From contig CAJXNP010000010.1 in NCBI GenBank assembly GCA_913057175.1, forward strand, positions 124,001 through 188,000: 64,000 nucleotides of DNA, read 5' to 3'. This document shows, one piece after another, positions 43,890 through 52,899 of this stretch. The notes beneath the pieces were generated by a model that did not search any database, was not told where the DNA came from, and saw only the letters and a program-made list of their open reading frames with translations. The stretch's first letter is position 1. The number at the start of each line of letters is the position of its first letter. This DNA is from an uncultured Cytophagales bacterium (GTDB taxonomy: Bacteria; Bacteroidota; Bacteroidia; Cytophagales; Cyclobacteriaceae). Both the position numbers and the translations under genes were made by a program.

Positions 43890-44765
43890 ATGCAAGAGAC
43901 ATTAACGCAATGCCCAATCTGTCAACAATCCAAATTTGACAGCTATTTAACCTGCCAGGACTTTACCGTCAGCAAAGAATTATTTCGGCTTGTGAGATGT
44001 CAGTCCTGTAAATTTGTTTTTACTAATCCCAGGCCCGATGAAAAAAACATTGGCAAATATTATCAGTCAGAAGAATATATCTCCCATCAAAACAAAGCCA
44101 ATTCCCTTACAAATATCCTATACAAAATTGTAAGGAATTACACTCTACGGAAAAAAGTTCAGATGATAAATTCAATATCATCAAAAGGTGATATTCTGGA
44201 TTTCGGATGTGGCACTGGCTACTTTCTCGATGCATGCAAAAAAGACAAATGGAATGTTACTGGCGTTGAACCAGATAGCACAGCCAGGGCAATCGCAAAA
44301 GAAAAGTTGAATGATAACGTGCACCAATCACTTGACATGATCAAAAAAAATAAATTCAAAGTCATTACCCTTTGGCATGTATTAGAACACATTCACCAAC
44401 TCAACCAAAGCTTAGAGAAATTCCATCAATTGTTGGATGTTGATGGAAAGTTAGTCCTGGCCTTACCCAATCTCAATTCTTTCGACGCAAAAAAATACGG
44501 AGCCTATTGGGCAGGTTATGATGTTCCCAGGCACCTTTATCATTTTGATCAAAAATCAGTTAGTCTGCTAGCTAATAAACACGGCTATGTCATTCAAAAA
44601 ATACATCCTATGATATTTGATTCGTTTTACGTAAGTATGTTGAGCGAAAAATATAAAGGAAACACTATAAACTTGCTTAAACCACTTGTAAATGGTTGTA
44701 AATCAAATATTTACGCTAAAAAAGATCAAAATTATTCAAGTTTGATTTATATTTTATCCAAATGA
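43890..44765 (+). CDS. class I SAM methyltransferase with N-terminal zinc ribbon
   Basis: A 291-residue methyltransferase. The start is the ATG at 43890, one base after the mnmG stop; an upstream frame at 43836 only extends into mnmG. An N-terminal zinc-binding knuckle (CPICQQSKF and CQSCKFVF, about residues 7-15 and 36-43) precedes the SAM motif ILDFGCGTGYFLDACK (about residues 101-116). LWHVLEHIHQ (about 152-161) is the acidic/aromatic substrate motif. The Zn-ribbon plus SAM layout is shared by many sugar- or small-molecule-methyltransferases of the Methyltransf_23 style. The stop overlaps the next gene by four bases (ATGA). Confidence 0.88.
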   Translation: MQETLTQCPICQQSKFDSYLTCQDFTVSKELFRLVRCQSCKFVFTNPRPDEKNIGKYYQSEEYISHQNKANSLTNILYKIVRNYTLRKKVQMINSISSKGDILDFGCGTGYFLDACKKDKWNVTGVEPDSTARAIAKEKLNDNVHQSLDMIKKNKFKVITLWHVLEHIHQLNQSLEKFHQLLDVDGKLVLALPNLNSFDAKKYGAYWAGYDVPRHLYHFDQKSVSLLANKHGYVIQKIHPMIFDSFYVSMLSEKYKGNTINLLKPLVNGCKSNIYAKKDQNYSSLIYILSK

Positions 44766-46534
44766 AATTAACCAAAGTAGCCGGATACATTTTTTTGCTC
44801 GGTTTCATCTCAAATATTCTTCTAACCAAATGTGCCAGTAAAGTACCCCCTAGCGGTGGTCCCAGAGATACCATTCCCCCGGTATTGATCTACTCGAACC
44901 CAAAGCATCAATCAACCAATGTACATTCAAGAGTTTATGAATTTACCTTTAACGAAAGGATACAATTAAAGACCCTGCAAAAACAATTGATCATTACGCC
45001 AAGGATTGATTTTGATTATGAAATTAAACAAGGCAAAAGTAGCTTCATCCTGGTTTTTGATGAAGACTTCAACGATAGCACGACTTATACTTTCAACTTC
45101 AGGGATGCCATCCAGGATCTTACCGAAGGAAATCCAACCGAAAACAATAAGTTCACTTTTAGCACAGGTGAATACATTGATAGCTTATCCATCGATGGAT
45201 ATACGGTGAAATTACTGACCAGTGATACCATTAAGAAAAGTACGGTTGGATTATACCAGGTAGATGACACAATAACAATTTACAATGGTTCACCTTACTA
45301 TTTTAGTGAGACAAACGAAGAGGGATATTTTTTAATTGAGAACATTAAAAACGGTAAATACCTTTTTTACGCTTTTACCGATGGTAATGGCAACTTAAAA
45401 CTTGATCCTAAAAGTGAAGCTTACGGATGGATTAGTGATACGCTCGATCTGCAATCCAATATATCAGCCCACAATATTCTCCTATACAACCTGGACTTCC
45501 GAGATATGACCATTCAAACCGCTCTTCCTTCCGGTCCCAATTTTGATGTTAACTTCAATAAATACATTGTTGAATATGAAGCTAAACCTCTGGATTCAAC
45601 TTTGACAATTTTTACCAATCCTGTAAAAGAAAATAAATCCATTCGTATCTATCATACATTTGAAAACCCTGACAGCACAGGAATTTTTATCAAAGCGAAA
45701 GACTCCATTCAAAACGAAGCCATTGATACAGTGTGGATAAAGTTTCAGGAATCCAGTAGGAAACCTGAAGAGTTTACTTTAAATATTAAACCTAGTAGCA
45801 GCTCTAAAATCGAAGAGAAATTTAAAGCCGAAATTAATCTTTCCAAGCCGGTATTAACGATCAATACTGACAGCATTCTTTTCAGACTTGATTCTATACC
45901 AGTTGCAAGAATTAATTCGGATGATCAGGTAAAGATCAATAAGCATAGGAATAAAATAGATCTATCCTTCAACTTGAATAAGAAAAAAGTTGACTCGATT
46001 ACTTACCTTCTGGATAGCTTGATGCAGGAACAAATGAGGCAAAAGGAAATTGCGGACTCATTGGAACAACTACAAACTGATCAAAAAGCCAAAAAAACCG
46101 TCAGACAGGCATCACAACAGGTTAGTACAAAAGGCCTTCATTTATATCTTGGGCAAGGTGCAATCATAAGTGTAGAAAATGATACAACAGAAATGAAGGT
46201 ATTTAATTATGGTTTTCTCAATCCGGAGGAATATGGTACCATCAGTGGTAGTCTTGCCAGTAAGGACAAAAAGTACATTATTCAACTGCTGAGCTCAAAT
46301 AATGAAATTGTAAAAGAGCTACATACAAATGACAAATTCTCTTTTAAAAATATAAAACCCGGAGATTACCGCATGCGGCTATTCATTGATGAAAATGAAA
46401 ACGGTAAATGGGATATGGGCAATATTACTAAAAATGAGCAACCCGAACCTGTAACATTCTATGTCAATGAAGAAGGAATTCAATTAATTACTGTACGTGC
46501 AAACTGGGATATCACCGGTTTGATCATTGAATAG
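44762..46534 (+). CDS. Ig-like domain (Big_5) lipoprotein
   Basis: A 590-residue exported protein. The signal (MKLTKVAGYIFLLGFISNIL) leads to a lipobox-like Cys (TKCASK, residue about 24). The domain starting PPSGGPRDTIPPVLIYSNP (about residues 28-46) is a Big_5/Ig-like module frequent in Bacteroidota surface lipoproteins. The C-terminal part has a second beta-rich module ending RMRLFIDENENGKWDMGN, which looks like a prealbumin/carboxypeptidase-regulatory-type fold. Role unknown. It is the last gene of the train and its stop immediately precedes the proposed origin. Confidence 0.8.
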   Translation: MKLTKVAGYIFLLGFISNILLTKCASKVPPSGGPRDTIPPVLIYSNPKHQSTNVHSRVYEFTFNERIQLKTLQKQLIITPRIDFDYEIKQGKSSFILVFDEDFNDSTTYTFNFRDAIQDLTEGNPTENNKFTFSTGEYIDSLSIDGYTVKLLTSDTIKKSTVGLYQVDDTITIYNGSPYYFSETNEEGYFLIENIKNGKYLFYAFTDGNGNLKLDPKSEAYGWISDTLDLQSNISAHNILLYNLDFRDMTIQTALPSGPNFDVNFNKYIVEYEAKPLDSTLTIFTNPVKENKSIRIYHTFENPDSTGIFIKAKDSIQNEAIDTVWIKFQESSRKPEEFTLNIKPSSSSKIEEKFKAEINLSKPVLTINTDSILFRLDSIPVARINSDDQVKINKHRNKIDLSFNLNKKKVDSITYLLDSLMQEQMRQKEIADSLEQLQTDQKAKKTVRQASQQVSTKGLHLYLGQGAIISVENDTTEMKVFNYGFLNPEEYGTISGSLASKDKKYIIQLLSSNNEIVKELHTNDKFSFKNIKPGDYRMRLFIDENENGKWDMGNITKNEQPEPVTFYVNEEGIQLITVRANWDITGLIIE

Positions 46535-46922
46535 AAGTTGTGGAAAACCTGTGTTGATAACTTTCAGATAAATGTTGATTTCTCCTTCATCCCTGATAAT
46601 TGAACATTTCTGTTGATAACCAGGAATTAAAATTAACTCTTCAAGAAAATTATTAACACCTCACAATAGCATTGAACGAGAAAAACTTATTCACAACTTG
46701 GGATAAATTATTAACATTTAATCTTAACATACTTACTATCAATTATTTACTTAACATTCAGTTGTTGATAAGTATGTGACTTAGTTTTCATTATAAACAA
46801 ATGAAATTGACAAGGAAAAAAATAATTAGTTATACACAAATCCACATTCCTAATAATAAATAACAATAATTAATTATCTTTTTACTTTATTATTATTTAT
46901 ACACATTTATTGGGGATAACTC
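46535..46922. other. candidate chromosomal replication origin (oriC) with DnaA-box cluster
   Basis: A 388-base intergenic region with nine DnaA-box-like 9-mers. On the plus strand are TTATACACA at 46830-46838 and 46897-46905, TTATTCACA at 46687-46695, and TTATTAACA at 46650-46658 and 46708-46716. On the minus strand are TTATCAACA at 46552-46560, 46611-46619 and 46763-46771, and TTTTCCACA at 46539-46547. The E. coli consensus is TTATNCACA; three are exact to it and six are variants. The right third (46853-46900) is almost wholly A/T and could be the unwinding element. No gene is encoded. A partial hand count of G and C changes sign across this point. Confidence 0.8.
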
Positions 46923-48746
46923 ATGAATATTTGGATAAACCGAATTTTTACTCTTTTCATAATAATAATTTGTTTCGGCTCGCTGCAGGCGCAAAACTCT
47001 TCCTCCATTCAGCTGGCCAATCAATACTATCAGGATGGCGAAATTGAAAAGGCCATCAGTTTGTATGAGTCGCTGGCCAAAAATCCACGCAACATTCCAC
47101 AGATCCACAATAATTATTTTAAAATACTTTTGAATACCGGGCGGTTTGATGAAGCCGAAAAATACATCGACAAGGTTCTTAAAAATTATAAGGATAATAC
47201 ATATTACCTCATTGACAGGGGACTGATCTATGTTCAGAAGAATGAAAAGGAAAAAGAAAAGGCCTATTATGACAATTTGATTAAATCACTTAGTGATGAT
47301 GAATTTCAGGTGAGGATTGCCGCTCAACACTTTGCGAGAAATCAATTGTATGAATATGCATTGGATACTTATCTCTTAGCGAGAAAAAAACAGCACAATC
47401 CTCATATTTATTCCCTTCAACTAGCCAATCTATATAGAATTCTTAACAGGAAGGAAGAAATGATCGAAGAATACCTTAACTATGGAAATGAGCAACCCAA
47501 TCAGCTCAACTCGGTCAAAAATATTCTTCAAAATGTACTGACGGAAGAAGAGGATCTGCAGGCATTTGAAAATCTGCTGATCGACAAAGTCCAGAAATTT
47601 TCCGGAGATGAAAATTATACAGATCTTTTGATTTGGGTAAATCTTCAGCAAAAGGATTTTTATGCAGCATTTATCCAGGCCCGTGCTGTAGATAAGAGAT
47701 TCAGATTACAGGGGAGTGGATTGATCAACATCGGACGGATAGCGTTGGACAATGGAGATTACAGAAATGCCATAAGAATTTTTGAATACATTATTGAGAA
47801 TTATCCTGAGACACAAAATTACCAGGTCGCCAGAAGATACGTCATCAAAGCGCGCGAGGAAAAAGTCAAAAACACATTTCCTGTAGATAGCGAGGAGATC
47901 AAAACGCTTATCTCAGAATATAATAGTTTAATTGAAGAAATTGGTCTTAATCAATTCACGGTAGAAGCGCTTCGAAGTAAGGCTTTGCTTCATGCTTTTT
48001 ATCTGGATGAGCATCAGGAAGCCATCAATATCCTGGAAGAAATTATCAAGTTTCCCAGAATGAATAAATCCATAGTGGATCAATCCAAATTGGATTTAGG
48101 AGATATTTATCTATTAATCGGCGAGCCGTGGGAATCGACTTTGCTTTACTCACAGGTCGAAAAATCAAGTAAAGAAACAGTTATTGGTTACGATGCGAAG
48201 TTTAAAAATGCAAAGCTTTCCTATTATAAAGGAGATTTTGCCTTGGCACAGGATCATCTGGATATCCTTAAAAATGCTACAACCCGAGAAATTGCTAATG
48301 ATGCGATGAAACTAAGCTTGCTAATCAAGGATAATACGGTATTGGATACTTCGGACTTTAATATGAAAAGGTATGCCAATGTCGATCTTTTATTATTTCA
48401 GAATAAAAAACTGGAAGCGCTCGATTCACTGATAAAGTTGAAAAATGAGATCAAAATGCACAGCCTGTACGATGAGGTTGTCATGCTGGAAGCTACTATC
48501 AATCAGGAATTGGGAAATTTTGATGAGGCAATCACTCTTTTAAATGAAATTATAGAGGGATACAATTATGATATTCTCGGAGATGACGCGCTTTATCTGA
48601 AAGGCAAAATACTTGAAGAGAACAAAAAGCTAAATCAGGAAGCTATTATGGTTTATACCGATTTTCTGATCCAATATCCTGGAAGCATTTATACAGCGGA
48701 TGCAAGGAGAAGATTAAGAACGTTGAGGGGAGATTTTAATAATTAA
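46923..48746 (+). CDS. exported tetratricopeptide-repeat protein
   Basis: A 607-residue protein with a signal peptide (a hydrophobic run then SLQAQ). TPR-like helical pairs run throughout: QLANQYYQDGEIEKAISLYE (about residues 30-49), NTGRFDEAEKYIDKVLKNY (about 72-90), LDNGDYRNAIRIFEYIIENY (about 278-297) and GNFDEAITLLNEIIEGYN near the C-terminus. It ends ADARRRLRTLRGDF, a BamD/YbgF-like end. It likely scaffolds an envelope complex. It begins at the right edge of the origin, so its promoter lies within or beside it. The stop overlaps the convergent transporter gene by four bases. Confidence 0.87.
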   Translation: MNIWINRIFTLFIIIICFGSLQAQNSSSIQLANQYYQDGEIEKAISLYESLAKNPRNIPQIHNNYFKILLNTGRFDEAEKYIDKVLKNYKDNTYYLIDRGLIYVQKNEKEKEKAYYDNLIKSLSDDEFQVRIAAQHFARNQLYEYALDTYLLARKKQHNPHIYSLQLANLYRILNRKEEMIEEYLNYGNEQPNQLNSVKNILQNVLTEEEDLQAFENLLIDKVQKFSGDENYTDLLIWVNLQQKDFYAAFIQARAVDKRFRLQGSGLINIGRIALDNGDYRNAIRIFEYIIENYPETQNYQVARRYVIKAREEKVKNTFPVDSEEIKTLISEYNSLIEEIGLNQFTVEALRSKALLHAFYLDEHQEAINILEEIIKFPRMNKSIVDQSKLDLGDIYLLIGEPWESTLLYSQVEKSSKETVIGYDAKFKNAKLSYYKGDFALAQDHLDILKNATTREIANDAMKLSLLIKDNTVLDTSDFNMKRYANVDLLLFQNKKLEALDSLIKLKNEIKMHSLYDEVVMLEATINQELGNFDEAITLLNEIIEGYNYDILGDDALYLKGKILEENKKLNQEAIMVYTDFLIQYPGSIYTADARRRLRTLRGDFNN

Positions 48747-50134
48747 AAAAACTCCACCCCAAAAAACCTATTCAATAAAGTCAGAAGAAATATCACACCC
48801 AGGACTGTTGGACACAGATAGCTTACAGCAAAGTCTATGTATTTCTCGACAAACGATCCTTTGAATCCAGGATAGCCTGTTTCAATCTCTTCATTCAGAT
48901 TATTCTTTTTCCAAACATATGCGGCAAAAATTGTGATCAGAAATCCACCAAGCGGAAGCAGGGTATCGCTTCCTATGTGGCCGACAAAATCCAGAAAATT
49001 AGTAGGTTTTTCCGCACCAATATAGGTCACAAAATTGGTAAAGAATTGAGAATCTCCATTGGATAAAAGTGAAGGAACACCCATTAGGAAAATAAAAAGT
49101 GCGATAAACCAAACCGCGTATGTTCTGTTCACCTTAAGTTCATCGACAGCATATGCCACGGGTACCTCCAGAAGAGAAATGGTAGAAGTTAAAGCTGCAA
49201 ATGAAAGCAATAGGAAAAACAACGCTCCAATGATACGACCGATCATTGGTCCCATCGACTCAAAAGCTCCCGGCAACACCTGGAAAATAAACCCCGGGCC
49301 TCCTTCAACGGTGTGGACTGCACCTTGTGTTAGATAAGCCACGAACGGGAACATCATCAAACCGGCCAGAAAGGCAATTCCTGCATCAGAAATCGTAATC
49401 AATGCGGCAGAAGAAATAATATTATTATTTTTTGATACATAGCTTCCGTAGGTGATCAAAGCGCCCATTCCAAGTGAAAGCGAAAAGAAAGCTTGTCCAA
49501 GAGCATTGTAAACTACTTTGAAATTTATTTCCTGAAATTGAGGGATGAGATAATATTTAATTCCTTCAAAAGCGTGCGGCAAGGTCATTGAATAGATGAC
49601 GAGAATCAACATCATTCCCACCAATGTTGGCATGAGAATTTTAGAGGCTTTTTCAATACCTCCGGAAATACCCTTACTTACGACATAAGCAGTGGCCAGC
49701 ATGAAAACAGCTCCGTAAGAACCGACGCGGCCAATGTTGTTGATATATTCACCGAAATTGTCACCAATATCAAAATTTCCAAAAGTCAGTTGCACGAAAT
49801 ATCCGAAAGCCCAGCCTGCAACGACATTATAGAAAGACAGGATCAGTAAACCAGCCAATACGCCCATTTTTCCAATAAAATTCCACCTGGGGAAACCCAG
49901 AGCTTTGAATGCACCTACAGGGTCTTTTTCCGTTTTTCTTCCAATGGCAATTTCCGTTACCATCACGGGAAAGCACAAAATGAAACAAAAGATCAGATAC
50001 ATGATCACAAAGGCAGCGCCACCACCGTTCGCCACTTCGAATGGAAACTTCCAAATATTTCCAAGACCAACGGCGCTTCCGGCTGCGGCGGCAATAAAAC
50101 CAAATCGGTTGGTAAAACGTCCTCGTGCTTTCAT
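48743..50134 (-). CDS. sodium-dependent transporter, SNF/NSS family
   Basis: A 463-residue symporter of the neurotransmitter:sodium family with about 11 to 12 helices. The signature lies in helix 1, GSAVGLGNIWKFPFEVANGG (residues about 16-35), which includes the Na+-binding backbone and substrate GLGN motif. Helix 6 shows FFSLSLGMGALITYGSY (about 216-232). Substrates of bacterial members include amino acids such as tryptophan or leucine. A candidate -7 element is 35 bases upstream. The gene ends in a convergent overlap with the TPR protein. Confidence 0.92.
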   Translation of the reverse strand: MKARGRFTNRFGFIAAAAGSAVGLGNIWKFPFEVANGGGAAFVIMYLIFCFILCFPVMVTEIAIGRKTEKDPVGAFKALGFPRWNFIGKMGVLAGLLILSFYNVVAGWAFGYFVQLTFGNFDIGDNFGEYINNIGRVGSYGAVFMLATAYVVSKGISGGIEKASKILMPTLVGMMLILVIYSMTLPHAFEGIKYYLIPQFQEINFKVVYNALGQAFFSLSLGMGALITYGSYVSKNNNIISSAALITISDAGIAFLAGLMMFPFVAYLTQGAVHTVEGGPGFIFQVLPGAFESMGPMIGRIIGALFFLLLSFAALTSTISLLEVPVAYAVDELKVNRTYAVWFIALFIFLMGVPSLLSNGDSQFFTNFVTYIGAEKPTNFLDFVGHIGSDTLLPLGGFLITIFAAYVWKKNNLNEEIETGYPGFKGSFVEKYIDFAVSYLCPTVLGVIFLLTLLNRFFGVEFF

Positions 50135-50168
50135 AAATGTTAGGGTTGCAATGAGAAATTAGAAAAAA

Positions 50169-50176
50169 CAAAAATA
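50169..50176 (-). promoter_or_regulatory. candidate -7 element for the SNF transporter
   Basis: On the minus strand the bases read TATTTTTG, an exact TAnnTTTG match, 35 bases upstream of the transporter ATG. No clear -33 partner at the usual distance. Confidence 0.42.
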
Positions 50177-50206
50177 TAGGAGTCAAATATAAAAAAATAG
50201 AATGGC

Positions 50207-50235
50207 AAAAAAATAGCCCCGTTGCGGGGCCATTT
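50207..50235 (-). terminator. terminator of the DUF4412 gene
   Basis: Read on the minus strand, GCCCCG / CGGGGC (plus-strand bases 50216-50221 and 50225-50230) makes a six-pair stem with a three-base loop, then TATTTTTTT. It lies 30 bases after the DUF4412 stop and before the transporter promoter. Confidence 0.78.
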
Positions 50236-50264
50236 ATTAAATTCACGATGGGAAAATAAGCAAC

Positions 50265-50930
50265 TCAGAATTTTAGATTTCCTAAACCCATTTTCTTGAA
50301 ATTTTCCATGCTCATCTCCTGGTAGCCCTGCGGCTTCTCAAAAGCCTGATCGTCAACAGGGGATTTGTCAATATTTTTTGCCGTAAACTTCATCGTCATC
50401 CCTTGGGTCTCAATGTTGTATTCCAACGGCATTCCTGGCAAACTCATCAATTGCTGACCCATTTTATTGGGTAGCTTATCAGTATAATAGGTTATGATAT
50501 CAACACCACTATTGGTAAGTTTCGCTTTATCACAACTATAACCTAAAATTTCTTTTTTACCATCCAGCTTTTCTACCTCATTGTTTTTGCCTTGTTCGAT
50601 CCCTTCTTTAAAAGATTGTTCATCAATGTTGATCAACATTTTTTGCCCCATCATATTCATCGCAAAAAATCCCTGCATTTTACCATAGTCTGATATGACA
50701 ATATTTTTATTACCGGTTTCCCCAAACATTTGTTCGATCCGGGTTTTATCATCTTTTATGGTAATGATCATTTCGGAGGGCATCATACTTTCCATGCCTG
50801 CCTGGTCCGGAGGGAGTGTTACATCAATGTCGTAAGTGATTGTTCCTTCAAAATCCGATTGAGTAAATCCGGGGTTGACAATAAACAGTGCGGTAAGGAT
50901 TCCCAGGAAGATAGTTGTGATTTTTTTCAT
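50265..50930 (-). CDS. DUF4412-family secreted protein
   Basis: A 221-residue exported protein with signal peptide (hydrophobic stretch IFLGILTALFIVNPGFTQ). The mature part matches DUF4412: a FEGTITYDIDV strand start (about residues 28-38), MIITIKDDKTRIEQMFGE (about 54-71) and the C-terminal PVDDQAFEKPQGYQEMSME (about 191-209). Such proteins are common in Bacteroidota and their function is unknown. It is followed by a minus-strand terminator, so it is monocistronic. Confidence 0.88.
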   Translation of the reverse strand: MKKITTIFLGILTALFIVNPGFTQSDFEGTITYDIDVTLPPDQAGMESMMPSEMIITIKDDKTRIEQMFGETGNKNIVISDYGKMQGFFAMNMMGQKMLINIDEQSFKEGIEQGKNNEVEKLDGKKEILGYSCDKAKLTNSGVDIITYYTDKLPNKMGQQLMSLPGMPLEYNIETQGMTMKFTAKNIDKSPVDDQAFEKPQGYQEMSMENFKKMGLGNLKF

Positions 50931-50970
50931 GTTTAGATTGTTATGCGTTAAGTACGATTTAGTTATCGGG

Positions 50971-51432
50971 TTATTGTTTCTTTAGCAAGGAGATTTGACC
51001 ACCGTGGTAAATATCGTGTTGGATCACTCCATGAAGCATGGTATAATAATCATACGCTTTATTTTCCACCAGTTCGGTTAATTTCAAATCATTGATCCCA
51101 TCCAGGGTTTCCAGTAATTCCTGCTGGCTCTGAAGAAATTGTTTTTTTATTTCTCTCCAGGTATTTTCATCATTTCTCAATATTTTTTTCCAATCCTCGA
51201 ATTCACCAATTTCATATTGATGATTTCCCCGTAATCTTTGAACAGCAAATTTTCTCCATGTTGTCATATGTTGGACCAATTCTGCAATAGAATGAATATT
51301 GTCAAACTCTTTAAACGCCCTCTCAGCATTTACTTCATTCAGAATATTTAGTATGGAAGGTCCATGCCAGGCAGATCCGTCAAATGTATTTTCCAACAAT
51401 CTGATAATGTTCCGGATTTCAGAATTACCCAT
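50971..51432 (-). CDS. DinB-family protein
   Basis: A 153-residue four-helix protein of the DinB/YfiT type, with the metal-binding histidines visible in VQHMTTWRK (about residues 49-57) and HDIYHGGQISLL (about 138-149). The family binds a divalent metal and includes thiol-transferases such as bacillithiol S-transferase; the acceptor is unknown here. The gene lies 40 bases upstream of the DUF4412 gene on the same strand and may share a transcript. Confidence 0.88.
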   Translation of the reverse strand: MGNSEIRNIIRLLENTFDGSAWHGPSILNILNEVNAERAFKEFDNIHSIAELVQHMTTWRKFAVQRLRGNHQYEIGEFEDWKKILRNDENTWREIKKQFLQSQQELLETLDGINDLKLTELVENKAYDYYTMLHGVIQHDIYHGGQISLLKKQ

Positions 51433-51572
51433 TTTTTGATCCTTCTTGTTTTATTTCAATTATATATACGTCGATTTGAATTTAGTTATATATTCGTGAA
51501 ATTAGAATTCATTAAACTGAAAATGAATCTGATCCATATTTTTATAATGAAGGACGAAACATACCCGATCTT

Positions 51573-52427
51573 ATGAAATTCTCATACTTTTTCACCTTCG
51601 TATTTTGTCTTGGATTTTATCATTCTATTGCTGTTACCATTACAGAAGGGCTTTATAAAGGAATTGAGCATTTTATTGTTTACACAAAATATGCCACATA
51701 TTACTACGATAAGTCTGGTGGAGCATTTTCGAGAATAGTTGATAAACAGGGAAATGACTGGGTTGGATTTAAAAAAGACCCCTGGGAGACCTATCCTGAA
51801 TCGGCAGCTTCCTCTTTTCGTGGGGTGCCGAATTTGGTTTATGAATCGGACGACCATGGAGTAGGCATGCCCGGTTATGAAAAGTGTTCGTCTGAAAAAA
51901 TTGGACGGAGATCTATTCAAACAACCTCTTTAAGTGGAAAATGGCAATGGACCTGGGTATTTCACAAAAAATATGCTGAGTTGATTATTGAAAAAATTGA
52001 TGCCAATCATAAATATGGGTTCATGTATAATGGCATTATTGCCGGGAGGTTCAATCCGGACAATCAATATTATGGCACTAATCTGGGGGGTCCGATATTT
52101 AAAAAGTATGACCTTTACCAGGGAGAGAAAATTTATGGAAATTGGCAATGGTCATATTTCGGAGACCGCGATTTCAACAGAGTGTTTTTTGTTGCAAGTG
52201 CCAATCCTGAACACCACATTGATTCCTATTCTATTTTGGGAAATTCCAGCAAGGGCATCGATTCGGAAAATGGAATGGTGACGTTTGGTTTTGGGGTAAG
52301 AGAGGGTTTTTCAGGCCAGTTGAGGGAGGAAGATGCCCATTTTTTAATCGGGTTTATCCATAAAAGAATAGAAAAACCAAAAGATCACCTTAAAATCAAG
52401 AAGCTGATAGAAGGTTATATGAAGTAA
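51573..52427 (+). CDS. secreted protein of unknown family
   Basis: A 284-residue protein with an N-terminal hydrophobic signal (MKFSYFFTFVFCLGFYHSIA). The mature part is unusually rich in aromatic residues (about residues 30-270, for example YATYYYDKSGGAF and GKWQWTWVFHKKYAE). It has many Gly/Asn turns (YNGIIAGRFNPDNQYYGTN) and no cysteine pairs. This composition is common in beta-sandwich carbohydrate-binding or lyase-like proteins, but I recognise no catalytic motif. It stands alone, with a 472-base gene-free region after it. It could be an orphan or lineage-specific secreted protein. Confidence 0.6.
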   Translation: MKFSYFFTFVFCLGFYHSIAVTITEGLYKGIEHFIVYTKYATYYYDKSGGAFSRIVDKQGNDWVGFKKDPWETYPESAASSFRGVPNLVYESDDHGVGMPGYEKCSSEKIGRRSIQTTSLSGKWQWTWVFHKKYAELIIEKIDANHKYGFMYNGIIAGRFNPDNQYYGTNLGGPIFKKYDLYQGEKIYGNWQWSYFGDRDFNRVFFVASANPEHHIDSYSILGNSSKGIDSENGMVTFGFGVREGFSGQLREEDAHFLIGFIHKRIEKPKDHLKIKKLIEGYMK

Positions 52428-52899
52428 AATATTTTTATAAAGCTAACTTGTAAGATTATTCCATATTTCAAATAAATTTCCCTCACATTCCGGTTCATTT
52501 GACTGCTATTCTGAAAAAAAATATAATTTGAATAGTAATCAATCTTGATATAATGCAAAACATTAATTCTGATTAATCATTGAATATTTTACAAGAAACC
52601 GGCCTAAATGTTTAAATTTTAACTTTATACCAAGAAAATTTTAATTTCAAAATCAAAATATTTTAATGATACGGTCGAAAATTCGTTTAAACGGAGTCAG
52701 GGATAAAATTATTACCTAGTTATTTACAAAATTATGTAAGATTCATTGCATAAATTTTAATGAGAAGGGTAATATCTTCGAATTATTTTTAATAAACAGC
52801 CGTGTTTTACAGCGATGTAATTGTTCGTGTATGATCTACATAACTTATTCATATCTTTGATTCAATAAAATTTGGATTAAACTAAACTGCTTATTTGTC
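52428..52899. other. 472-base AT-rich gene-free region
   Basis: I see no convincing ORF, tRNA or hairpin terminator in this stretch. It is A/T-rich, with one good -7 match near its right end (TATCTTTG at 52852-52859). A small RNA or a long untranslated leader for the following lipoprotein gene cannot be excluded. Confidence 0.5.
52852..52859 (+). promoter_or_regulatory. candidate -7 element for the acidic lipoprotein
   Basis: TATCTTTG is an exact TAnnTTTG match, 40 bases before the lipoprotein ATG. A TTG at 52821 is 28 bases upstream, too far to be a clear -33. Confidence 0.45.

Noticed and set aside
46893-47108. Minus-strand frame across the origin edge and TPR gene start
   Set aside because: It overlaps a long, typical TPR gene in antisense and has no recognisable features.
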